64,000 bases of DNA from Effrenium voratum (Eukaryota; Sar; Dinophyceae; Suessiales; Symbiodiniaceae): positions 225,001-289,000 of the forward strand of contig CAUJNA010002813.1 in NCBI GenBank assembly GCA_963377175.1, read 5' to 3'. The position numbers were made by a program, and so were the translations under genes. The notes beneath the pieces were generated by a model, which was given only the letters and a program-made list of their open reading frames with translations, did no database searches and had not been told where the DNA came from. This document shows positions 55,563-64,000 of this stretch, piece by piece. Numbering within the stretch: position 1 is the stretch's first letter; every line of letters begins with the position of its first letter.

Positions 55563-55826
55563 ATGTTGGCTGTTGTTTGTCTAGTAAACCTGCTCAGGAC
55601 GCGTTGCACCGACCATCTTCACAAGTTCTTGGACTCTGTGCTCACAAAACTGGCTATTTCTCCAAGGGACACACCAGCGGTTTCTCGCCTGATCCTTTGT
55701 TGGGTCCAATCCCAGTTGGCTGCGTTTCGAAGCTCATCGGACCTATTTGATGATGGCATCGTCCCCGGTTTGGACGGCAAACATTGCACAAGCGCGGGCA
55801 TGTGTTCATATTATTACAGCTTTTGA
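55563..55826 (+). CDS. Possible intronless or first-exon ORF (87 residues)
   Basis: ATG lies two bases after a near-perfect acceptor (TTTTTTTCCCGTCGCAG, 55544-55560), the expected arrangement for spliced-leader addition. The frame runs 87 codons (MLAVVCLVNLLRTRCTDHLH at the start) to TGA 55824. It has an N-terminal hydrophobic patch and no recognised motif. It could be a chance open frame behind a true internal acceptor. Confidence 0.33.
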   Translation: MLAVVCLVNLLRTRCTDHLHKFLDSVLTKLAISPRDTPAVSRLILCWVQSQLAAFRSSSDLFDDGIVPGLDGKHCTSAGMCSYYYSF

Positions 55827-56679
55827 CATGTGTGAATATGTGGATAGTTCCACGTACATGTATCTGATGCTCGTAAGATAGGTCTATCGCTGAAGGGCGG
55901 AGCTTGCCTTTCCAATCCTGGTGGCCAAGAAATAGCAAACAAAGAACTAGCAAAGCGCAAGCCAACACACGAACAAGGTTGTGAGTGGGGCTCTTTTTCA
56001 TTGTGGAGGTCTGGGGCTTGGAGGGAAACGGTGCCGGGTGAAAAACCACTGGCGCGCCGAGGGTGCAGGAGCTGCTTTGCCTCAAGGCGCCAGGTGCACA
56101 GATGACAGCAGAGTGGGATCAGGGCCCCAGGCAGAGTTGTTTTGATTTGTTTGTTTTGTTACGTGCTATTTTTTCATAGGGGAGGACCGCAGAAAGGGAG
56201 AACCGCGGTGCGAAAGTTGAATTGAGCAACCAAGCCCGGGTGAAAGGGGAGCCAATCGAAGTTGCTGTTATTGTCGGTTGAACAGGGTCGGGGTGGCCCA
56301 ATGCTGCAAAAACCTACACTTGACTCTGGACCTTTTTCATTTTGGCGTCTAGTGGCTGTTTTTGGGGAATAGGAACTCACATTGCGCCGGTCCGAAGGGT
56401 CCAACGAACTCGACGCTTGAAGGTTGCGGCCGGTGAAGATGGCACCTGAACATCGCCCTAGCATCCGCCGAGGGTGATGTGAGTAGAGAAATCCCAGCTC
56501 CAGCCAAAGATGTAGTGGTAACCCCGCCAACCCGTATATATGGCTGTGGCTCAAAAAACCGGTACCAAAATGGAACCCCTGGTACGTGGAAACATGGACC
56601 AAAATCTGGTAAGTGGAAACATAGCGACATACTTTGATTGCCAAGATTTGCCAAGCAGATGGACGCCAGTGAGTTGACG

Positions 56680-56700
56680 TTCCTGTCAACTTCCTACAGG
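56680..56700 (+). promoter_or_regulatory. Strong 3' splice site one base before an ATG
   Basis: TTCCTGTCAACTTCCTACAG|G directly before ATG 56701, the same layout as at 21447. A GTGAGT site 31 bases upstream (56669) makes a tiny cis intron an alternative reading. Confidence 0.38.
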
Positions 56701-57722
56701 ATGGGTGCACTGGCTCGGGGCAGCCTTCTGCGAAACCGGGTCAGAGATGGTGGGCCATGCCCAGTCCAGTTGCCCCTTTTGTCATTTGTTTGGGATGGAT
56801 TTCCCTTCACAACGAAAAAGGTGCCCCTGATTTTCCCGTGGCCACTGGGCTTCTGAGAATGCGTCTCGTCGTTTAAGGCCCAGCATGCTCTTCTTATGGG
56901 ACATCTTCAGCCAGCAGAACGAGCCGCGGCCTTGTGAACATTTGCCTTTCTCACAGGGCTCAAAGGGAAACCAAAAGGAATCCAGGCCACATTTCGTGAG
57001 CATGTCAGGGCGTCAGATACAGTGACAAGCACATCTGTGTTCAGCTTTCAATCCTCAAGCTTTCCCATGTTTCGTTTTGGTTCCTGGAACTTAGTGAGGG
57101 CAATGGGGTATGGGAGCCATCCTTCCAACCAAAAACCCGGATCAGAGAAGGGTCTTGCCAGCCTTGACAACAGGGCTCCCCATATGTTGCTTTTCAACGT
57201 CCACCTGTTTGGCCCGTGGATGTAGGGGATCAACAAGGGTATTTTGGAAGGGTAGGGATCTCTTTGGGTAGGGTTGTTCCCTCTGAGCACCAGCAGGTTT
57301 AGTTTCACCGCAACGGGGCGTACTTAGGACGCTCGATTGCTTTGAAGGAATCACGGAGCAGAGGGATCACAAAATAGTTCGTTGCCTTTGTCACTGTCCC
57401 AAAATGTATTTGACGCGGGTGTTCATCATTCGTGCGCCCGTTCGAATTTCCCCAAACTCATCTGGCCTCGGGTCAGGGCCTCCATAGGCACAAAATCAGG
57501 GGCCTAGCCTTACCAGCCGTAACATACCCTCCACAGAGCCAGCGTCCAACTCGTGTTTGCCTTTGGCTTGGCTTTTGGTTTCCGCCTGCCCCATGCCTTT
57601 TGGCCCAGGATTCCCCCCGCTCGATCGATCCGAGGCTCTTCGCAGCCAAAGAGCTGCTGACGGTCGCCTGTGTCTTCAGCTCCGCCCTCTTGGAGGAGAA
57701 GGCTGCGATTTGGATCCACTAA
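56701..57722 (+). CDS. Possible small protein (2 exons, 50 residues)
   Basis: ATG one base after TCCTGTCAACTTCCTACAG|G starts MGALARGSLLRNR, followed by GT donor gtcaga at 56740 (phase 0). The second exon, 57609-57722, lies behind CCCCATGCCTTTTGGCCCAG|G and reads DSPRSIDPRLFAAKELLTVA then CVFSSALLEEKAAIWIH and TAA. Phases agree. The second block has a competing open frame (LDRSEALRSQRAADGRL) ending at a GT site, and exons may be missing between. Confidence 0.38.
57609..57722 (+). CDS. Exon behind a strong acceptor, probably terminal
   Basis: DSPRSIDPRLFAAKELLTVA and on to AIWIH, TAA 57720. GC-rich, with a polypyrimidine tract just upstream. The exon is better supported than its gene assignment. 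Confidence 0.48.
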   Translation, partial: DSPRSIDPRLFAAKELLTVACVFSSALLEEKAAIWIH

Positions 57723-60188
57723 CCAACAGACGTGTGGGTGTGTGTGTGTGTGGCTGTGAACCCCCCAAAAAATAGCAAGGCGTACCCTCAAAGGTGGTTT
57801 AACATGCCTATTTCGTTGGATCTTCACCCTTTCACTTCTTGGGAAAAGTGTGTTTCCTCCCCCCGCCCTCGCTAAACCACCAAAAAGCTGAACTTTCTTT
57901 TGCCGTGGGGGCAGTGGTCACCAAGGCTTCAATTCCAATCCGCTGCTGCTTCCGTGGAGTCCTTAAGAACTTTACCAACCAAACTATGTTTCGTTTTTGG
58001 GCGGTAGGTGAGTTTTCTTTCCAATGGGAAAGGGTGCCTGGGGCTTGGTAGCTCCGCATGCACAGGGCTATTAGCAGCACTTGCTTGGGCTTCTCTCGTT
58101 CACCGTCAGCCTAAGGCGACTCTAGTCAGCCCCTAGAATTTGGTGCCTGTTCTGTCAAGCCTTCATTTGCCCATGTGATTCCCAAGGCTCAGTTGCCTGG
58201 CGTTGCAGTGTAAGTTCGGGTTTCCCTCATTCACCTTTTTCCCTGCCTGACTGGCAAAACAAGAGGTCCTGCAATTGGTCGACCGGTCCATTGCACGCTC
58301 CTCCCAAGTTGCAGCCGGCTGGCCGTGAAGTCCCCTGCTAGGCGCGCTTCCTGCACGCCGTCTTTGACCTTTCAGGCCGCGGCCTAGGCGGGGATGGGGT
58401 GAGCGTTCGGCAATAACCCGATTGAACGAGCCCCAGCTTGCTACATGGGGGAGGGGGTCCCGGTTGAATGTATATCCTTTGCTTGCCTTGGGAACACCCA
58501 TGGCATATCTCGGAGAAGTTCAGCAATCTAGGGCTGCCGTTTGGACATGTTTCGCGCCGTCAGCACCTGCTCCAAGCGTGCACAGCGGCAAACTGCCATA
58601 CGATGATTGCGCACGGCCGTCAAAGCCAGGCGTTCTGGCAACAAGCCGCAGAGCACATGTTCGAACAATGGGCATGCACAAACAAGAACTGAATGGCTCT
58701 TGAAGTTGGAGGGCGGTGGCAAGTTGAGCTCTTCACCTGCCCTGCAAAATCAACAGCCGGCAATTTGACCCGTCAAACAGCAGCTTGTTTGGCAGTCTTT
58801 TCGACCAGGCCAAGGCCATACTACCTTTCACAGGCACCCGAAAGACAACATCGGGACCAGAGTTGCACCCAGAAAGTTGACATTCACCTAAACCTGGCTC
58901 CAAGCTTCCCCCCCTTGACCCATCTGCAGAAAGTAGGGGTCAATTGCTCCTTTGATCCCGCAGAATAGGGGTCAATTTGTTACACCTGACCACTTCTTTG
59001 TCATGACAGTTGGCTTGTCATGACAGTTACACGCGGCCTCTGAGCCCGATGGACAATCGGCCGCGGGCCAGGCACTGGCTCAGAGGTCGCGTCCATCTGC
59101 CTCATGGTCCTGTCTGTGCTGGGGAAGGTCACAGGCGCTTGGCTCAGACCTATGGGGGCCGGTCACTTGCCGTTTGGTTGCTGGAGGGGGTGCTTGAACC
59201 AAGGCACAAAGGGCGTGGTTGTTTTTCTTTTTGCAATGAAGAACCCATGGTGGATGGTGTTCTTTTGTATGTCTTGCATTGCATCTCTGTCTAGAGGATG
59301 GGAGAGGTTGTGAGAACCCAGGTGGCTTCGTAAACCCCTGGTTGATTGTCTTAAGGGTGCAGCTCGATCTAAATCACCTTAGGAGAACCCCCAAAAGGAT
59401 CCCAGGTGTATGAATCCGGGGTCCTGAACCTAGACCCTTTCTCAGACTTTATTGGTGGTTTTGACCATCACCCTTTGGATTCATTGAATGCGGTTGTTGA
59501 AGGGATGAAATGTAGGCAGTCGTGGCCACCGTGCCGTAAAACAGACTTTGCTAACCACTGTGAGTGGTTGAGTGGATTGCGCTGCTGTCGGCCTTTGAGA
59601 GAGCGCAGGGAAAACCACTTCAGGACCCAAAGTCAATGGGAATTGAAGGGTTCCTGTGATTGAATTCGTGCTGGAACAGAGCAGTGAGCAGTTGGGCTCT
59701 TCTTGGCCGACTCCTTGAGAAATTTGGAAAGGAGCACGAACTCAACTTGCGCATGCATGGGCGCGCCTTTTGGACTGCCTCAGTGGACAAAAGCGTGGTT
59801 AACTGATGCAAAGTGTAGGCTTTTCGGGAAACTTGCTTGGGGCATTTTCCCTTTTGAATCGGTGGATGTCTCCGAGGGTGTTCAAGGTCGGAGCAGGGGT
59901 CGGCTCCGATTAGAAGGGTACAAGTGAGAGCATATTAATTTGGGGAGTGGGTGACGAGGTTGGTTGTTCATAGCTGGCTTGTATGCCTCATGTATCAGAG
60001 GTGCCGCTCAAGCGTAGGTGGTTTATACCTCAGGTCGACACTCCGTTTGTCACTAACGGAAGCGCAGGAATCCTATCAAACGGTGAATGCGCCCCCCCAT
60101 CATGCTCTCTAGGTTTGATTTCTGGTGTCTTTTGTGAGACTTGGGGCTAAGCAGCAACTTCCCTAACCCTTTGGGTGTTTTGTGAAGC

Positions 60189-61181
60189 ATGCCAAAACGT
60201 CTGCGAGATGCTCCGATAGTGCCCCCGCCGACTTCGGGCCAAGGAACGGCCAAGCCGACGAAGCCCGAGCAAACGGGGCCCAGAGGGAACCAAGCTTTTG
60301 GATCCCACCCCAGTTAATTTGTCTTAGGTACGCCCGTGTGTTTGGGCGAATAGGTGTTTTGGTGCTTTCATGGATCCGACATTCGGGTTCATCACCTTTA
60401 CCCCAGGGTGTCCCTGTCTTTGATGAGTTGAAAGGATAAGCGAAACCGCCCATTTGGCGTTTTGGACGGCATGGGAACCGAGCCAGGTGCCATGGCCAAG
60501 GCCAAAGAGGCTTCGGGTGGGTTTTGCAGCCGGTCGGTCAGCTGGGGCGCACCCAGGCAACGTGGATGGAAAGAAACGATGGAAATTTAGATTACCTGTC
60601 AGCTTGGGGGAACGGTGCACAGGCATTCCTGCTCGGACCCAGTACTGAACAGCTACTACACTAAGCCCACTGTTGTTCAGTGGCACCCTAAAATCCCTTG
60701 TGTTTGGCTGGGTCCCCACTACAAACCGTAAACCTTTTGAAAGGGTGTTCCACGCTTTTCTTGGGACGCTTGTCCTTTCGCATGACCCTTGACCATACCC
60801 TTGTAAAGTGGGCAGGCAGCCAGGAGCCGAAACGGGTATGAACAAGGGTGCACCTCCACCAACCTCGGATGCCGCGGTAGGTGACGCCCCAGCTGATGAT
60901 TGAGTTGGAACAGCTGGTGCCGCCCTATGCCAGTGCCTTAAGGGGAACATCCCCAGCGGCACACATGGCACTTCTGCAGGTGAAGAGGCCGATGAACATC
61001 CTGCACCAGATATCCCAGTGCTCACAGGGTTTGCTCATCTCAACTATCAGCATGTTCTCCCTTCTTTTGGGCAGGACTCCCTTACGACGTAATACAGGAC
61101 GCCATACTCTTCTTCGTGGCCACTGAAGGATTGGGATATGAACGCGCAAGCCGCCCAAGACAGCTGCTGGGCCAGCCATAG
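60189..61181 (+). CDS. Unassigned gene (about 100 residues, 3 exons)
   Basis: First exon 60189-60248 (tentative): ATG one base after GTTTTGTGAAG, MPKRLRDAPIVPPPTSGQGT, Pro/Lys/Thr-rich and probably disordered; GC donor gccaag. Second exon 60893-61028: GACGCCCCAG|C, LMIELEQLVPPYASALRGTS then an Ala-rich stretch and VKRPMNILHQISQCSQ. Third exon 61075-61181: CTCCCTTCTTTTGGGCAG|G, LPYDVIQDAILFFVATEGLG then YERASRPRQLLGQP and TAG. The last intron is only 46 bases (61029-61074) with GT and a strong acceptor; its removal fuses exons 2 and 3 in frame as SQG|LPYD. The core looks like a compact helical domain, but I recognise no family. Exons 2 and 3 are well supported, exon 1 weakly. Confidence 0.48.
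60893..61028 (+). CDS. Unassigned gene exon: LMIELEQL segment
   Basis: Forty-five codons ending HQISQCSQ plus one base before GT donor gtttgc. The same frame continues into the short intron, so retention would change the C-terminus. Confidence 0.5.
61075..61181 (+). CDS. Unassigned gene terminal exon: YDVIQDAILFF segment
   Basis: Begins GA|CTC behind a strong acceptor; reads LPYDVIQDAILFFVATEGLG then YERASRPRQLLGQP and stops at 61179. Confidence 0.52.
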
Positions 61182-61654
61182 CCTCAACCACAACAAGTAC
61201 TTGGTCGTCCTACCACGTCAACAGGGAGACGGAGACACATAAGCACAATATATCAACATACCTATGTATATAGATATATGAAAGGCGTTTGGAGACAGAC
61301 CGTCTCAAAGCTCTACCGGCAGAATGCCCTTGGATCGCGGTGCTGGATAGGACATGGTTTTGGAACCAGTGGGGGCTTGGAGGCCAGTCACCAGGTAAAA
61401 CCCTAGGATATATATATATATATGGATATATGTCGTTTTGCTGGTGCTTGGCAGGGAATGAGGGAATGATCCTTATAAACCATCCCTTGTGGTGTCCTTT
61501 AAGGCGACCCCTGGGTTCATTCCCGGCATTCCCTACTGAGCAGCAAGTTGTTTGCTTGTCTCGAGGGTTCTGCCCAAACTCCCCGCAAGCGCCGTCCGCC
61601 GCAGCTTTCCGGGCCGTCGCTCGCCGAAGTGCCTGGATCGCGGGTCGGACGCAG

Positions 61655-63295
61655 ATGGACGAGGAGCAGGGTTGGTCGCGAAACTTATTTGAAGAACCAA
61701 CCTCTGGTCTCCTTCAACAGGGGCCTCCTCCGAAAACGTATTATTTTGCAAGGTGGACATGGGTATGAAGCAGGAACACTCTGTGTTGGGTGTCCCCAAG
61801 AGTTGGGCCAAGATCATGGAAGCCAAAAGGATCTTTCGAACATTGGTTGTTTTCAGTTCGGTGCAAGTAGATGGCACAGTTCATTCCTAGTCCCGACCGT
61901 CAAGCGGCACCCTGGTCTCCTTTTGTTCGATGGGCTCACCACTGCGATGATCAACCAGAATTCCGATTCTGTCTCTTCCTTTCCAGGTCGCTGGGCACCT
62001 GGGTAGTCCTTCGCAAGCCAAAAGGAGGTCCTTCGGGGTCCCGGATCTTTCGCCTGGTGTTTTCAATCATCACCTCTTGGGCTGACTCGCGGGTTCCTTT
62101 TGGGGTGAGGTTCTTTTCGGGTCCGGGCCATGGTCTCGGCTCGGATCGAGGAGTCCCCGGAGATGCAGAAGAAAGCCCAGGAGGTGTTGGGGAAGGCGAC
62201 TTTCGGAGCCTTGAGACAGGATCTTCCATCCCCGAAAATGTGACCTCAGTTGTGCAAACGGTTCTGTTTGCCACTAAAATGGCCCGCCCAAAGACTTAAA
62301 AGTCCATGTGCGCGTATGGGGCGGGGGTTCACATCCACTAAGGAGTCTGGAGTCGCAAGTGGTCGCAGGGCCAACCTGATGCCAGGTGAAGCCTGGGCAG
62401 ATCTTAGGCCAAGCTGGCAACTTACTCAACTCAGTGATTCCATTTTCCACTGGAGTAGGTAACCAAATGGTTTTCATCCAGTTGAAAAGGAAAAGGAACA
62501 TGGTTGATCCATAGGGTACAGCTAGCCAGGAGTTTTACCTCTAGTCTAGATGTTACACAATGCTTTTTGCTTCTGCTTGCCCACAAAACAGGTAACTGGT
62601 TCCACTGGGCAAGTCGCTTCCGCACCCGTTCACCTATATACATAGAACCTGACAAAGGCCCTAATGAAATCGAAAGGGTTTCCTCTCGTATTGGCTCGCC
62701 TTTTGGCGAACATTGTCGTCTTTAGAAAGTTTGGTGGACCAAACGCTTGCAACATAAGCTGCAGTTACAACAGGCATCAAGCGATCATGGCAGCTGACTG
62801 CCCTCAACTCTTATAAGGGACCTACTGGCAAAGGATAAAGGACCTTCACCATGGGTGAGTTTATTTGCCCCCAGGTGAGCTCGGTATGCTGGGTCCAAGA
62901 GCTAACTGTCACCACTCGGAAGGGTGGTGCTACCACGGTCGAGGTTCACCCTGTTAATCTCAAATCTCACTGTTGTTCATTTCCCCCGATTCGCCCCAAC
63001 TTGGCTACTGCCACTGGTAGTCACTAAGCTTGCAATGCCTCCCCTTGCTATGGCTCTGAATCAGGCTTTTTGTTTTGGACAGTTAGCATCCCCTCACCTG
63101 GCAGCATGTTTGACTTTGCAGGTTAATTGAACAAACGCAGGCCCAACTTTTTACCGCCTTCCGAGCCGGTGCCGCGCTTTCGTTCCAGCGCAGGTGATGC
63201 AGAAGGTCTCGCGGGTACTCAACGAGCGCGTCTCGCAGGAGCAGGGCGGCGGTCTACCGGATGACGACGAGGCGTTCGTTGCGCTCGCAACAAGG
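61655..63295 (+). CDS. Unassigned gene running off the right edge, helical N-terminal region
   Basis: Proposed start ATG 61655 (MDEEQ) directly behind CGGACGCAG; the frame is also open back to 61605 behind CCGCCGCAG, which may be the trans-splice site or an internal acceptor. Exon 1 ends in phase 1 at GT donor gttggt (61671). Exon 2 (62110-62219, GTGAG|G) reads SFRVRAMVSARIEESPEMQK then KAQEVLGKATFGALRQ; several phase-0 donors are possible (GT 62184, GC 62196 and 62208, GA 62220). Exon 3 (63194-63295, AGCGCAG|G) reads VMQKVSRVLNERVSQEQGGG then LPDDDEAFVALATR, GT donor gtcggt. All joins keep phase. The chain is alpha-helical and charged; I do not recognise it. Later exons lie beyond the window. 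Confidence 0.55.
62110..62219 (+). CDS. Exon: MVSARIEESPEMQKKAQEVL segment
   Basis: Leading GT completes a Gly codon with the base left by the previous exon. GC-rich and strongly helical. Donor not fixed. Confidence 0.52.
63194..63295 (+). CDS. Exon: VLNERVSQEQGGGLPDDDE segment
   Basis: Thirty-four codons between AGCGCAG|G and GT donor gtcggt; helix, Gly loop and acidic stretch. The downstream intron opens almost at once into a GTGC/GTGG array. Confidence 0.58.
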
Positions 63296-63381
63296 GTCGG
63301 TTGTTTTATTTATTGATGTATTTGTATATCTAGTCTATGCACAAATAGAGATATGATATGCGTATCTTTATAGATATACAT

Positions 63382-63382
63382 G

Positions 63383-63462
<80 letters not shown>

Positions 63463-63514
63463 TGGGTGGGTGGGTGGGTGGGTGGGTGGGTGGGTGGGTG
63501 GGTGGGTGGGTGGG

Positions 63515-63570
<56 letters not shown>

Positions 63571-63595
63571 TGGGTGGGTGTGTGTGTGTGTGTGT

Positions 63596-63627
<32 letters not shown>

Positions 63628-63648
63628 TTGTGTGTGTGTGTCCGTCCT
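63382..63648 (+). repeat. (GTGC) / (GTGG) / (GT) block array
   Basis: Blocks GTGC, GTGG, GTGC, then GT. It starts 87 bases after the exon ending at 63295. Confidence 0.97.
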
Positions 63649-64000
63649 TTCTCGGACATTCAACCATGAACTGTTTGCCCATGTTTCAGCTTCGGTCTCC
63701 TTTGGGTAAGCGGACATACCAGATCCCAGCGAGAGTGTGGCGACCAGACAAGGATGTTGGCAAGTGAAAACCATTTCTTTGTCAGGCCTTCCACACTGTT
63801 GCCGACCTTCCAGCCTGACAGCCGAATCTCGTGATGAAGTGCATGCAGGAAATTTGCTCTTTGGTTCGAGTGACTGCATGTCTTGAGCCTTTGTCGGCGA
63901 CAAACCAGAGACAGCTCCACCATTGAAGCCAATCACGAACAGTGCAAGCCAGTAGCACCCTCAATTCACCTAGGAAGGGACGTGGTTGGGCACATTGAAC

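Noticed and set aside
60324..61025. Minus-strand open frame of 233 codons
   Set aside because: It lies opposite two well-bounded + strand exons (60893-61028, 61075-61181) and has no recognisable motif.
1..64000. Spliced-leader gene, rRNA or tRNA
   Set aside because: I looked for the dinoflagellate leader core (GTAGCCATTTTGGCTCAAG) and for tRNA-like arms by eye and saw none. An automated search could still find diverged copies.

Overview
This window looks like nuclear DNA of a dinoflagellate. That is an inference from five things seen here: (1) small, GC-rich, phase-compatible coding exons lie inside long introns full of simple repeats; (2) almost every supported acceptor reads AG|G; (3) many introns can only be joined in frame with GC or GA donors as well as GT; (4) every supported exon is on the + strand; (5) several start codons sit a few bases after a pyrimidine-AG acceptor, as expected if a spliced leader is added in trans. 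A degenerate CCCTAAA tract matches the TTTAGGG-type telomere repeat. I saw no bacterial operon, ribosome binding site, CRISPR, rRNA or tRNA. The species cannot be named from sequence alone; a Symbiodinium- or Polarella-like (Suessiales) genome is a reasonable guess.

Layout (all + strand). From the left edge to 21198 runs a PPP-family Ser/Thr protein phosphatase: GDYVDRG, GNHED, HGGL, WSDP, RGHE and FSAADY lie on successive exons, followed by a helical C-terminal extension. From 21448 to 30775 twelve exons join in phase into a 284-residue secreted, cysteine-rich protein with a signal peptide and a hydrophobic C-terminal tail (GPI signal or membrane anchor). From 35743 to 41991 eight exons join in phase into the 197-residue C-terminal part of a Met/Gln/Pro/Gly-rich low-complexity protein. 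From 42 to 52 kb lie weaker pieces: a terminal exon at 44589-44659, an exon at 45270-45361, and several GC-rich blocks whose frame is unclear. From 52384 to 53449 is a complete 68-residue small protein with a hydrophobic N-terminus. Further candidates are an exon at 55193, an ORF at 55563-55826, a possible 50-residue protein at 56701-57722, a gene ending at 61181 and a gene starting at 61655 that runs off the right edge.

The rest is intron or intergenic DNA. It holds long tetranucleotide arrays (2.1-2.9, 4.4-4.8, 5.3-6.0, 34.0-35.3, 53.1, 63.4 kb), a TTTAGGG-like tract (3.3-4.2 kb), minisatellites (0.4-1.0, 17.9-18.3, 33.6-33.9 kb), a CT higher-order array (36.8-37.1 kb) and short elements with terminal inverted repeats that resemble MITEs or introners.

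No shared pathway is evident. The genes look like unrelated neighbours in a one-directional array. Exon ends were chosen by eye, using conserved motifs, splice consensus and reading-phase agreement. Ends that rest on phase alone are marked as such. Transcript reads would settle them.
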